A DNA stretch of 47,699 nt, from NCBI GenBank assembly GCA_964438695.1, contig CAYTKP010000004.1:1-47699 (forward strand). The letters are read 5' to 3'. The notes beneath the pieces were generated by a model, which saw only the letters and a program-made list of their open reading frames with translations, made no database searches and had not been told where the DNA came from. Of the stretch, positions 26,252 to 35,231 are shown piece after piece (position 1 is the first letter of the stretch; every line of letters begins with the position of its first letter). The stretch comes from Phoenicimicrobium sp964438695. Lineage in GTDB: Bacteria > Atribacterota > Phoenicimicrobiia > Phoenicimicrobiales > Phoenicimicrobiaceae. Position numbers and translations under genes: made by a program.

Positions 26252-26396
26252 TTCTTAGAATCCTCCTTATTTTCTAAACTCGCCAGAGTAGGTAGTAATT
26301 AATTTAGCATTAATTACTTTTTATAAATAGAACCCAGCCTGTGCGGATATAAAACAGATGCTTATAAAATCTAACATAAATTTATCTGGTTGTCAA
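26252..26396 (-). promoter_or_regulatory. promoter and leader of rplU-rpmA
   Basis: On the minus strand TTGACA (26396-26391), a 17-base spacer and TGTTAGATT (extended -10, box at 26373-26368) form a good promoter. Transcription from about 26361 gives a leader of about 110 bases. The leader holds a perfect 10-bp stem AGTAATTAAT / ATTAATTACT at 26294-26318 and a GC-containing stretch CCGCACAGGCTGGG. This could be an L21-type ribosomal leader, but I cannot match it to a known family by eye. Confidence 0.5.
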
Positions 26397-26529
26397 ATTA
26401 ATTCATACTACATCACATACCTCGTCAAAAAATCATAAATCAGAAGTTGGAATTCATTATTTAGAATATTATGAGAGAATAAAATTAAAGCATAAAGCTT
26501 AAACTACACAATAAACAGTCGAAACGACT

Positions 26530-26570
26530 GTCCTACTAACGACTATTCACTATTCACTAACGACTAATTT
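26530..26570. repeat. isolated terminal motifs of the MITE-like family
   Basis: Two tandem copies of the CTAACGACTATTCACTA-type motif lie beside the rng stop codon, next to an inverted pair ACAGTCG / CGACTGT (about 26514-26530). The remaining bases from 26397 to 26513 are AT-rich with no visible gene. Confidence 0.45.
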
Positions 26571-26572
26571 GT

Positions 26573-28090
26573 CTAACCAAACATTTTCTTAATTTTCTTT
26601 ACTTCTTTTAACCTCCCTACTGCAACTACTTCTATTTTTTCCATATGTATATCTTTAGAAGCTTTAATATAAATAGTTTTACGGCTATCCTTTTCCAATT
26701 GTTTAATCAATAACATCTTTGCTCCGGATAACACTTGCTCAACTTTAGGATGTACCCCCAACATTATTGCCTCTGCGCGAGTAGTTTTACATAGTTCTTC
26801 TAATTTACGTAAAACCATATTACTTACCGTTTCAGCAGATAAAACTCTACCTGTTCCAGCACAATAAGGGCAAGAAGTTCTTAACATATTTTCTAAATCT
26901 CTTCTTGCTCTCTTTCTGGTAAGTTCAACTAAACCCAATTCAGTATTTTGAATAATATTAGTCTTGGTCTTATCTTTCTTTAAACTTTCCTCTAATTTTT
27001 TTACTACCTTTTCTCTATCTTCTTGTTCTTCCATATCGATAAAATCGATGATAATAATTCCCCCAATATCTCGTAATCTTAACTGGAGAGCTATCTCCTC
27101 TGCTGCTTGTAAATTAGTCTTTAAAATCGTTTTTCTCATATCTTTCTTGCCAACAAATTTCCCCGTGTTTACATCAATAACTGTTAACGCCTCAGTTTGA
27201 TCAAAGACTAAATAGCCTCCACACTTAAGCCACACTTTCTTCTGTAATGCTTTATCAATTTCCTTTTCAATACCATACTCCTCAAATATTGGTTTTTCTC
27301 CTGTATAAAGAGATACCCTTCCCTTCAAGTTTGACAAAGATAAAGTATTTAAAAATTTTAATATATTTTTATATTCAGTTTCAGAATTTATTAATATTTC
27401 TTCTACCTCTTCGGTAAAAAGGTCACGAATAATTCGGTAAGTAAGAGTCAAATCTTCATGTAATAACATAGGGGCTTTGGACTTCCTTGCCCTCTTTTTA
27501 ATCTTGTTCCATAATCTAGTTAAAAAATCTAGATCCGATAGAAAATCTTTTAATTCTTTTCCCCAGCCAGCAGTCCGTATAATTAATCCAGCACCTTTGG
27601 GCTTTATCTGTTGCAAAATTTTTTTTAATCTTTCTCTTTCTTTTTCATCTTCAATGCGGCGAGAAATTCCAATATTCGTATGGTCAGGCATTAAAACCAA
27701 ATACCTGCCAGGTAAACTTATATCAGTAGTGACTCGAGGCCCCTTAGGAGTAATTGCCTCTTTTACCACTTGAACTACAATTTCTTTACCTACCTTAACC
27801 TTATCTTCGGTTAAGGGAGGGAGACACGGCATTCCTATTTCCCCTCTACCCTCTTTATCGTGGGGATCAACATTACTATTAATATGCAAAAAAGCATTCT
27901 TTTCAATTCCAATATCTATAAAAGCAGCCTCTATGCCAGGAAGTACATTAATAACCTTGCCTTTATAAATATTACCTACTATTTTATCATCTTCAATTCT
28001 TTCTATATGAATTTCAACTAATCTTCCCTCTTCAATTATGGCCGCTCTCTCCTCGGTTAATCCTATATCTATTATCACTTTTTTATTCAT
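26573..28090 (-). CDS. rng: ribonuclease G (Rne/Rng family)
   Basis: An endoribonuclease for rRNA 5'-end maturation and mRNA decay. The 505-residue protein has an S1 RNA-binding domain (about 36-125), a 5'-sensor/RNase H-like region, the catalytic Asp pair in TVIDVNTG (Asp306) and IIIIDFIDM (Asp349), and the zinc link CPYCAGTGR (Cys407, Cys410). It has no long disordered C-terminal scaffold, so RNase G rather than RNase E. The nearest AGGAG is about 17 bases before ATG 28090. Between them a five-codon frame ATGAACAAAAATGAATAA overlaps the start and could affect its translation. Confidence 0.95.
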   Translation of the reverse strand: MNKKVIIDIGLTEERAAIIEEGRLVEIHIERIEDDKIVGNIYKGKVINVLPGIEAAFIDIGIEKNAFLHINSNVDPHDKEGRGEIGMPCLPPLTEDKVKVGKEIVVQVVKEAITPKGPRVTTDISLPGRYLVLMPDHTNIGISRRIEDEKERERLKKILQQIKPKGAGLIIRTAGWGKELKDFLSDLDFLTRLWNKIKKRARKSKAPMLLHEDLTLTYRIIRDLFTEEVEEILINSETEYKNILKFLNTLSLSNLKGRVSLYTGEKPIFEEYGIEKEIDKALQKKVWLKCGGYLVFDQTEALTVIDVNTGKFVGKKDMRKTILKTNLQAAEEIALQLRLRDIGGIIIIDFIDMEEQEDREKVVKKLEESLKKDKTKTNIIQNTELGLVELTRKRARRDLENMLRTSCPYCAGTGRVLSAETVSNMVLRKLEELCKTTRAEAIMLGVHPKVEQVLSGAKMLLIKQLEKDSRKTIYIKASKDIHMEKIEVVAVGRLKEVKKIKKMFG

Positions 28091-28184
28091 TTTTGTTCAT
28101 TCAAAACTCCTATTTATCCCATTATATATCTAATTGTTTATATCCCAAAATTATAAAAATATTTTTTCTTAATATTTCTTTTTT

Positions 28185-28266
28185 TCATTCCCGGAAGCGG
28201 GAATCTATTTTTTATCTTTTACTTCTGCACTTCTGGATTCCTATTTCCTGATTTCGTGGGAATGAC
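28185..28266. repeat. 82-bp inverted-repeat element (CATTCCCG type)
   Basis: The left end is TCATTCCCGGAAGCGGGAAT and the right end is TTTCGTGGGAATGACT. CATTCCC and GGGAATG form the terminal inverted repeat, and the left end is itself a small hairpin (TTCCCG / CGGGAA). Short elements with such ends are frequent in many bacteria. Only one copy is visible here. Confidence 0.5.
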
Positions 28267-28281
28267 TGAAATTATACATTA

Positions 28282-28317
28282 CAGCATCAGAATTTTTGAA
28301 ATTCCAATACTCTAAAA
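28282..28317. repeat. palindrome with GAAATTC core, copy 2
   Basis: It reads CAGCATCAGAATTTTTGAAA then TTCCAATACTCTAAAA. It shares the AATTTTTGAAATTC core and the flanks with 11235-11270 and 37731-37771, with more mismatches in the arms. Confidence 0.45.
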
Positions 28318-28407
28318 TAAAAATATTTTCTGTATATATCTTACTCCAAATAACTTTATTAGTAAAGATTGGTTTTAAATTTATCTAATAAATGTATTTT
28401 TTAATCT

Positions 28408-29121
28408 CTAAATAACCGCCTTATGATTTATATATAATCCCTCTCGGCAAATCTGCTTAATGTTTACAATATAATCAGTCTTAGAGAATTTAGACAACCA
28501 GGATTCTATAACATATCGTGGGTTCAAATTCTCGTTCGGCCCAATGCTTAACCATAGTTCAAGTTTTAAAATCTGCCCCTTATGCTCTTTCGCCTCCATA
28601 CTTAAGATCGCTGGTCTTATGTTAATATTTTTTATCCCCTTTTTGGTCTCTTTCTCAATAAGTATCTCTTTTTGGCTTAAAAAATATTTAATATTTTTAT
28701 TTATTTCATCAATCAGATCTTTTTTCCTAAAATCTATGGTTTCTTTCCTAAATTTTAGCTTGAGAGTGATCATATAAGAAGCCGAATCAATTACCTTAAT
28801 TAAAGACTCGGAAGATAAGGGAATTTCCTTTGCCTTTATTATGTTCAACCCCAAAGGTAACACTCTGTTCAATCTATCTTTTAACTCCCCTAAACTCATT
28901 TCTTCTTTTAATCTTATATCTAAATACTCGGATTTACTGCTAATTCCTAAAGGTAAAGGAGGTCCAAAAGATATTCTAAATCGAGGATTAAAACCAATTG
29001 ATATAACCATCGGAATATCCGCTCTTCTTAAGGCTCGAGTAAAAACCTGAGCCATATTTAAATGGGAAATATATTTGAGAGGTCCGGTTTTACTATATTT
29101 TACTCTGATTAATTTTTCCAA
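28408..29121 (-). CDS. DUF2344 / TIGR03936 radical SAM-linked protein
   Basis: A 237-residue protein matching DUF2344 (TIGR03936): RVKYSKTGPLKYISHLNMAQ at the start, then RALRRADIPMVISIGFNPRFRISFGPPLP and GISSKSEYLDIRL. It is found next to, or fused with, the radical SAM protein encoded just upstream, and often beside rng and rplU, suggesting a role linked to ribosome or RNA. No reaction is known. Here the two are separate genes 176 bases apart. Confidence 0.88.
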   Translation of the reverse strand: MEKLIRVKYSKTGPLKYISHLNMAQVFTRALRRADIPMVISIGFNPRFRISFGPPLPLGISSKSEYLDIRLKEEMSLGELKDRLNRVLPLGLNIIKAKEIPLSSESLIKVIDSASYMITLKLKFRKETIDFRKKDLIDEINKNIKYFLSQKEILIEKETKKGIKNINIRPAILSMEAKEHKGQILKLELWLSIGPNENLNPRYVIESWLSKFSKTDYIVNIKQICREGLYINHKAVI

Positions 29122-29297
29122 AAATAATCTCCTTCCTTTAGTTAATTTACAAATTTATCAGATTTAAATCATTATAATTACTCCATTAGCCGGCTGGTCC
29201 ATTTACCACTTATCTGGTTTGCAGGGTTTGGCTGTCCTATCGCTCTACGCTACCCGTTCCACGCTATACTATTATACTAACAATACTAACAACTAAT

Positions 29298-31109
29298 TCA
29301 ACATACTCCACAAAAAGTACAGGATTCAAAGCGGCAATCAGGGGTAGTCTCTCCCTTTCGAGATTTCTCTTTCTCTCTAAGGAAAAATTCTTTATTTACT
29401 CCGCAAGAAATATGATCCCAGGGTAAAACTTCGTCATCCCCTCGCTCTCTATTAGCATAAAATTCCATAGAAAGCCCACTCTCCTTAAAGGCCCTTTGCC
29501 AAGCTTCAAAATTAAACTGTTCTCGCCAGGCATCAAATTTACAACCTAAATAATGGGCTCTCTCTAATACTTCACCTAACCTCCTATCTCCGCGAGCAAA
29601 GACTGCTTCTAAATAACTTCGATTAATGTCGGGATAACTAAAAGAAATATTTTTTCTTCTTAGCTTATTACTCAAATAACTCAATTTTTGCGATAAAATA
29701 TCTCTTTTTTCCTGAGCTTCCCATTGAAAAGGAGTATGGGGCTTAGGTACAAAAGCAGACACACTAACATTTATGCCTATTCTCCTACCGGTTACTTCTC
29801 TACCTATCTGCTCAACTTTATTTATTAGTCTAACAATTTCTTCCACATCTTCATTAGTCTCGGTAGGTAAACCTATCATAAAATAAAGTTTTATCCTTCT
29901 CCATCCCCCCTCAAAGGCAGCTCTTACCGATGAATACAAGTCTTCTTCTTGAACATTTTTATTTATCACATCTCTTAATCGCTGGGTCGCCACCTCAGGA
30001 GCAAAAGTAAGGCCAGTCTTTCTAACCTTTTGAATTTGTTGGGCTAAATTAACCGAAAAGGCATCTATTCTTAAAGAGGGTAAAGAAACACCCACACCCT
30101 TTTCCCTAAAGCGGTCTACTAATTTAGCAATCAATTCCTCTATCTGACTATAGTCGCTAGAGCTTAAAGAGGATAAAGATACCTCTTCGTATCCGGTATG
30201 GCTAAGAATTTCCTCAGCCAATTCAATTAATTTATCTACTGATTTCTCTCTCACGGGGCGATATATCATCCCCGCCTGGCAGAAACGGCATCCTCTAGTG
30301 CATCCTCGAAATATTTCCAAGGTTATTCTATCATGGACCACATCTATATTGGGAACAATAGGATAAAGAGGAAAGGATGTTTGATTAAAATTAGAAATTA
30401 ACCGTTTTTTAATTAAAGAAGGTATCCCTTTTTGTTTGGGAGTAATTGATTTGACCTTACCATCTTCAAAATAATTTACCTCATAAAAAGAAGGGACGTA
30501 AACCCCTTCTAGCTGAGCTAACTTCTTTAAGAGTTCTCCTCTACTTTGCTGCTGATTTTTCCATTTTTTATAAATTTCTATAATTTCTAAAGTAATTTCT
30601 TCCCCATCACCTATCACAAACAGATCAATAAAATTAGCTAAGGGCTCTGGATTAAAAGCCCCTGGCCCACCGGCAATAACTAGAGGATCTCTTTCCTTTC
30701 TGTCTTTGGACTTTAAAGGGATCTGCCCAAGTTCGATAAGATTCAGGATGTTAGAAAAACACAATTCATGTTGAAGGGTAAATCCTACAATATCGAAACA
30801 ATTTAAAGGTCGATAGGTTTCTAAAGAAAAGACGGGAACCTGTCGTTCCCTTAGCAATTTTTCCATATCTACTGCTGGTGAAAAAACCCTTTCAGCGAAA
30901 GCATCTTCTCTTTTATTGATGATATCGTATAGTATTTTAAATCCTAAATAGCTCATTCCAATTTCATACAAATCAGGAAAAGCTAAGGCCATTTTAATTA
31001 TAGAGTTATCTTCTTCTTTTATTATTTCATTGAATTCTTTACCAGTATATCTCCCTGGTTTTTCTACTTTATCCAACAATTCATCAAACAATATTTTTTT
31101 TATATTCAA
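29298..31109 (-). CDS. B12-binding-like radical SAM protein (TIGR03960)
   Basis: A 603-residue radical SAM enzyme. An N-terminal B12-binding-like region (about 40-180, with AGGPGAFNPEPLANFIDLFV) is followed by the cluster motif RGCTRGCRFCQAG (Cys270, Cys274, Cys277) and EEVSLSSLSSSDYSQIEEL. A C-terminal extension ends with CRFESCTFCGVC, which may bind a second iron-sulfur cluster. This architecture is TIGR03960, the partner of DUF2344. The substrate is unknown; the fixed position near rng, rplU, rpmA and obgE hints at RNA or ribosome modification. Confidence 0.9.
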   Translation of the reverse strand: MNIKKILFDELLDKVEKPGRYTGKEFNEIIKEEDNSIIKMALAFPDLYEIGMSYLGFKILYDIINKREDAFAERVFSPAVDMEKLLRERQVPVFSLETYRPLNCFDIVGFTLQHELCFSNILNLIELGQIPLKSKDRKERDPLVIAGGPGAFNPEPLANFIDLFVIGDGEEITLEIIEIYKKWKNQQQSRGELLKKLAQLEGVYVPSFYEVNYFEDGKVKSITPKQKGIPSLIKKRLISNFNQTSFPLYPIVPNIDVVHDRITLEIFRGCTRGCRFCQAGMIYRPVREKSVDKLIELAEEILSHTGYEEVSLSSLSSSDYSQIEELIAKLVDRFREKGVGVSLPSLRIDAFSVNLAQQIQKVRKTGLTFAPEVATQRLRDVINKNVQEEDLYSSVRAAFEGGWRRIKLYFMIGLPTETNEDVEEIVRLINKVEQIGREVTGRRIGINVSVSAFVPKPHTPFQWEAQEKRDILSQKLSYLSNKLRRKNISFSYPDINRSYLEAVFARGDRRLGEVLERAHYLGCKFDAWREQFNFEAWQRAFKESGLSMEFYANRERGDDEVLPWDHISCGVNKEFFLREKEKSRKGETTPDCRFESCTFCGVC

Positions 31110-31271
31110 TTTTTTTTAACTCCTAATTTCTAACTTATATTTTCTTTACCATATACTCGATACTTATACTATACTTATCTACTTATCCTATGCGCTCTAC
31201 ACTAAACACTACCCGCTCTGCATTATAATATATCCTAACGACTATTCACTATTCACCAACGACACTAATAT

Positions 31272-32384
31272 TTACCACCTTACCTTATGCAATTCCACAT
31301 TTAATAATATCCCTATAACTACTAAATTAGAAATCATAAAGCTCCCCCCGTAACTTAAAAAAGGTAGGGGTAATCCTGTTGCGGGTAATATTCCCATTGC
31401 CATCCCAATATTTACTACTATATGAAAAAACAGAAAAGATACTGCTCCGGTTGCCAATAAGCTCCCCAATAAATCTCTTGCCTCCAGAGCAATTTTAATT
31501 CCTCTCCATAAAACAATAACATAGAGACCTAATAACAAGATAGCTCCCACAAAACCTAATTCTTCTCCCACTACCGAAAATATAAAATCGGTATGTTGAG
31601 CCGGTAGAAAGTTTAATTGGCTTTGCAAACCATTAAAAAGCCCCCTTCCCAGAAAGCTACCAGAACCAATGGCAATTTTTGACTGAATAACATTATAGCC
31701 GCCACCCAAGGGATCCAAATTAGGATTTAAAAATAAAATCAATCTCCTTTTTTGATATTCTTTTAAAAAAAACCATAAAATGGGAACCGAAGATAAAACC
31801 ATAAAAAATATAGTTATCAAATACTTTATCTTGACTCCTGCCACAAACAACATCATTATAAGAATTGCTAAATATACCAAAGAAGTCCCCAAATCTGGTT
31901 GTTTAAATACCAAGAATATTAATATGCCAGTATAGGCAAAAGGTAATAAAAAATAGAAAAAATTATCCAGTTTTAATTTGTTTTTAGATAAAAAATCCGC
32001 TAAAAATATTATTAAAGCAATTTTAGCAAACTCGGAAGGCTGTAAACCAAAAGCTCCAATCGATAACCAACGCCTTGCTCCATAAGTTGACCTCCCCGAA
32101 ACAATTACCATCAATAACAAGATAACAGCTATAAAATAGATAAACTGAGAATAACTTTCCAACCTATGATAATCAACGAAAATTACGATAATTAAAAATA
32201 TAAACCCCCATCCTATCCATAAAGACTGTCGTCTAACATATAAAAAGGGGTCTACTGGTATAGAACTAGAACCAATACGAGTAGAACTATACAATACTAA
32301 AATACCATAAAAACAGAGAAATACTACCGCAAAGAGAAGAGTATAATCCAAATTTTCACTTAATTTCCCTAATTTTTCTTTCAT
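31272..32384 (-). CDS. rodA: RodA, SEDS-family peptidoglycan glycosyltransferase
   Basis: RodA polymerises lipid II during elongation together with PBP2. The 370-residue protein has about ten membrane helices and the conserved stretches RRWLSIGAFGLQPSEFAK, LDPLGGGYNVIQSKIAIGSG and FLPAQHTDFIFSVVGEE. The frame can extend to 32429, but those 15 residues (MTNLVPGSQLL...) come from a palindromic repeat; ATG 32382-32384 with GGGTGG upstream is the start. It follows mrdA, and a repeat sits between the two. Confidence 0.96.
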   Translation of the reverse strand: MKEKLGKLSENLDYTLLFAVVFLCFYGILVLYSSTRIGSSSIPVDPFLYVRRQSLWIGWGFIFLIIVIFVDYHRLESYSQFIYFIAVILLLMVIVSGRSTYGARRWLSIGAFGLQPSEFAKIALIIFLADFLSKNKLKLDNFFYFLLPFAYTGILIFLVFKQPDLGTSLVYLAILIMMLFVAGVKIKYLITIFFMVLSSVPILWFFLKEYQKRRLILFLNPNLDPLGGGYNVIQSKIAIGSGSFLGRGLFNGLQSQLNFLPAQHTDFIFSVVGEELGFVGAILLLGLYVIVLWRGIKIALEARDLLGSLLATGAVSFLFFHIVVNIGMAMGILPATGLPLPFLSYGGSFMISNLVVIGILLNVELHKVRW

Positions 32385-32406
32385 TCTTCCACCCTTCAAT
32401 AATTGA

Positions 32407-32466
32407 GATCCCGGCACCAAATTTGTCATAAATGTAAAAAAAGGTGCCTGGCACTTTTTTTTACAT
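32407..32466. repeat. REP-like doublet with truncated half, locus 3
   Basis: A complete palindrome (32432-32466: ATGTAAAAAAAGGTGCC, T, GGCACTTTTTTTTACAT) follows a cut-off second unit (32407-32429: GATCCCGGCACC then AAATTTGTCAT). The same complete-plus-truncated layout appears, inverted, at 46576-46635 before the RAYT gene. It lies between mrdA and rodA. Confidence 0.85.
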
Positions 32467-32467
32467 T

Positions 32468-34231
32468 TTACTTTTGGAGATTAAAATATTTTTCTAACAT
32501 AGCCCGGGCGATGGGAGCAGCTATCTCGCCACCCTCTCCTCCATTTTCTATAAAAACTGTAATACATACTTCCGGATTTTCATAAGGAGCAAAGCCCACA
32601 AACCAGGCATGGGTTTCTCCTTGAGGATTCTGAGCTGTTCCGGTTTTACCTGCTATCGATAACTCCTTAGAATTTGCCCGCCAACCTGTTCCTTTTAATA
32701 TAGCAGCTCGCAACCCTTCTTTGACTATTTGAAAAGTACTTGCTGATATATCCACTTTTCTTGATATTTCTGGCTCAATTCTTTTAACTACATTACCCTC
32801 CGGGGAAATTATTTCTTTCACTAAATGTAATTTATAAATATCCCCTTCAGTAGTTATTGCACATACGATACTGTGAATTTGTAAAGGAGTTAACAAAACA
32901 TATCCTTGCCCTATAGAAAGATTGATATCATCACCTGGAAACCATATCTGTTTGAACTCCTTCTGCTTCCATTCGCGGGAAGGTATTATTCCTAATGCCT
33001 CTCCCGGTAAATCAATTCCGACCTTTTCTTCTAACCCAAATTTATGCATATACTTATTGAATCCTTCTATACCCAATTCTTTTCCCATCGTATAAAAATA
33101 GATGTTGCAGGATTGAGCGATAGCATCAATAATGTTTAAATTGCCATGCCCTGATTTCTTCCAACAATTAAAAACTTGGTCAGCTAACTTGAAAGTACCA
33201 GAACAATATACCTTCCTTTTTCTATCAGTAATCCCTTCTTCTAAGGAAGCAATAGCGGTAATTATTTTAAATGCTGAACCGGGGGGATAGGCACACTGGA
33301 TACTCCGATTAGTTAAAGGATATTCGGGATCTGACGAAATTCGCTCCCAATCAGATTGAGAAATTCCCCGGGCAAATAAATTTGGGTTAAAAGAGGGCTC
33401 ATTTACTAAAGCCAATATCTCGCCAGTATAAGGATTGCTCAGGATTATAGAGCCTTTTTTACCATATAGTAAATTTTCTCCATAAATCTGTAAATCTCTA
33501 TCAATAGTTAAAACTAAATCCTCCCCTGGAACAGGTCTCTTAAACAATAAAGTAGCTACTTCTCTCCCCAGGGCATCAACCTCGACCTCTTTCCCCCCTT
33601 TTTCTCCCTTTAAAAGGTCATCATAATATTTTTCCAACCCGGCTTTGCCAATAATATCTCCTCCCTGGAATTCAGGATTCCCTAATCTTTGCAGTTCCGC
33701 TTTGTCTATTTCTCCGACATATCCTAAACAATGAGCAGCTAATTCCTGATACAGATAGTTCCTTCTAGGTTTAACCTCTAAGATCACTCCTTTTAGTTCT
33801 TCTCTCTTCTCTTCAATCTCAATTACTATAGCTTTTTCACAATCATCCAAAATTTGCACTGGTTTAAAAGGGTTAGCAGTATACTTTTTTACCTTTTGCA
33901 CAATTGCTTCTTCAGATAGACCAATTATTTTAGCTAATCTTTTACTTAATTCTTCTAAGTCATCTACTTCCGCCGGGATTATGGAAACTACTACTGCTGG
34001 TCGATTAGCCACTAAAATTTCCTTTTGGCGGTCATAAATATATCCTCGAGGAGCATCTTCGACTAAAGAACGAATACAATTTTTTACTGCTCTTTCTTTA
34101 AATTCTCCTCCTTTGATAATTTGTAGATACCATAGATTGAGAACTAAAAAAGAAAAACATATTATAATAAATATTAACAACCAATTTATTCGTTGCTTTA
34201 CCTCTTCTGGGACAGTAGAAGATTCTTTCAT
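32468..34231 (-). CDS. mrdA: penicillin-binding protein 2 (PBP2)
   Basis: PBP2 is the elongation transpeptidase and partner of RodA. The 587-residue protein has one N-terminal membrane helix (about 17-38), a pedestal domain and a transpeptidase domain with SAFK (Ser319 to Lys322), SCN (374-376) and KTGTAQ (529-534). Other family marks are RGYIYDRQ, PGEDLVLTIDRDLQ and THAWFVGFAPYENP. The length is a little under the E. coli protein. The gene lies between a metal-transport permease and rodA. Confidence 0.95.
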   Translation of the reverse strand: MKESSTVPEEVKQRINWLLIFIIICFSFLVLNLWYLQIIKGGEFKERAVKNCIRSLVEDAPRGYIYDRQKEILVANRPAVVVSIIPAEVDDLEELSKRLAKIIGLSEEAIVQKVKKYTANPFKPVQILDDCEKAIVIEIEEKREELKGVILEVKPRRNYLYQELAAHCLGYVGEIDKAELQRLGNPEFQGGDIIGKAGLEKYYDDLLKGEKGGKEVEVDALGREVATLLFKRPVPGEDLVLTIDRDLQIYGENLLYGKKGSIILSNPYTGEILALVNEPSFNPNLFARGISQSDWERISSDPEYPLTNRSIQCAYPPGSAFKIITAIASLEEGITDRKRKVYCSGTFKLADQVFNCWKKSGHGNLNIIDAIAQSCNIYFYTMGKELGIEGFNKYMHKFGLEEKVGIDLPGEALGIIPSREWKQKEFKQIWFPGDDINLSIGQGYVLLTPLQIHSIVCAITTEGDIYKLHLVKEIISPEGNVVKRIEPEISRKVDISASTFQIVKEGLRAAILKGTGWRANSKELSIAGKTGTAQNPQGETHAWFVGFAPYENPEVCITVFIENGGEGGEIAAPIARAMLEKYFNLQK

Positions 34232-34284
34232 ATTTACCCTCTAAACTCATTCTCGTTTTTCGTAATTTATTCAATATTAGATTT

Positions 34285-35097
34285 TCATCTCTGGCAAATC
34301 TTACAAAGCTTAATAAACTGAAAAAGTAGAAAACCAATCACTGACACCATTACTATCGTCGCTCCGGACGCCAAATTAAACTGATAAGACAGGAATAGTC
34401 CTATTAGCCCAAAGACCACACTAAGAAGAATTGAAATAAACATCATCTTCTTCAAATTTGCTCTAATCTGTCTGCTTATTGCTGCCGGGATAGTTAATAG
34501 GGCAATCACTAAAATAATCCCTACTACTCTTACCAGCACTACTATAGTCAAAGCAATCAAACATAAAAGTAGTAAGTATAATTTCATTGCGGGGAGTCCT
34601 ATTACAGTAGCAAATTCATCATCAAATAAAAGGGCTAAAAACTCTTTATAAAACAGAGATACCACTATGATTATCACTAAATCCAGGATTAACATTATTA
34701 TCAAGTCAGTAGTGGTTACTGTTAATATACTACCAAAAAGGTAACTGAAAAGATCAGGGGCATAACCTGGACTCAAACCAATAAAGATTACTCCCATAGA
34801 CATACCAAAAGCCCATATTATTCCAATTGCAGTATCTTCTGGTAGCTTAGTGCGTTTACTCACTAACCCCATAACCAGGGCAGAGATTATACTAAATGGG
34901 ATTATCCCCCAGACAGGATTTATTCCCAAAAAATATCCCAAACCTATACCTCCGAAGGAGGCGTGAGCGATCCCCCCACTTATAAAAACAATTCTCTTTA
35001 CTACGATATAAACTCCAATAATTCCACAAGCAATACTAGCCAAAATTATAGCTAATAAAGCATTTCTCATAAATTCATATTGTAATAATCCCATCAT
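34285..35097 (-). CDS. znuB: zinc/manganese-type ABC transporter permease (ZnuB/MntB family)
   Basis: A 270-residue membrane permease of the ABC-3 family with about eight helices. YEFMRNALLAIILASIACGI, ISGGIAHASFGGIGLGYFLG and IGIIWAFGMSMGVIFIGLSP are typical of ZnuB, MntB and TroC. It transports a divalent metal across the inner membrane with the ATPase and binding protein encoded just upstream. The metal cannot be fixed from sequence; zinc is the default. The gene is the last of a znuA-znuC-znuB run. Confidence 0.9.
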   Translation of the reverse strand: MMGLLQYEFMRNALLAIILASIACGIIGVYIVVKRIVFISGGIAHASFGGIGLGYFLGINPVWGIIPFSIISALVMGLVSKRTKLPEDTAIGIIWAFGMSMGVIFIGLSPGYAPDLFSYLFGSILTVTTTDLIIMLILDLVIIIVVSLFYKEFLALLFDDEFATVIGLPAMKLYLLLLCLIALTIVVLVRVVGIILVIALLTIPAAISRQIRANLKKMMFISILLSVVFGLIGLFLSYQFNLASGATIVMVSVIGFLLFQFIKLCKICQR

Positions 35098-35231
35098 ATC
35101 ATATTTTCCTCTATCTTTTCTTCACCAGATCTCGTCTGGGTATTAGCTTATTGATTTCCATTACTCAATACCTCTTCTCAATCCTCAATCCTAAATCCTA
35201 AATACTCGATATACTCGATACTCGATACCAA

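Larger units (their letters stand above)
28091..28407. other. 317-bp intergenic region with two repeat elements
   Basis: No gene is visible. It holds an inverted-repeat element (28185-28266) and a copy of the GAAATTC-core palindrome (28282-28317). The rest is AT-rich DNA without clear signals. Confidence 0.5.

Noticed and set aside
26280..26400. tRNA gene in the rplU leader
   Set aside because: A GC-containing stretch and a hairpin are present, but there is no cloverleaf, T-arm or anticodon arm that I can fold.
29183..29235. A further repeat family with GGTTAACCGG-like words (also near 11297, 16448, 19040, 20306)
   Set aside because: The shared words are short and in varying order. By eye I could not define a consensus or borders.
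34098..34337. Minus-strand open frame of 79 residues overlapping the end of znuB and start of mrdA
   Set aside because: It overlaps both real genes in another frame, has no family resemblance and no own ribosome site.
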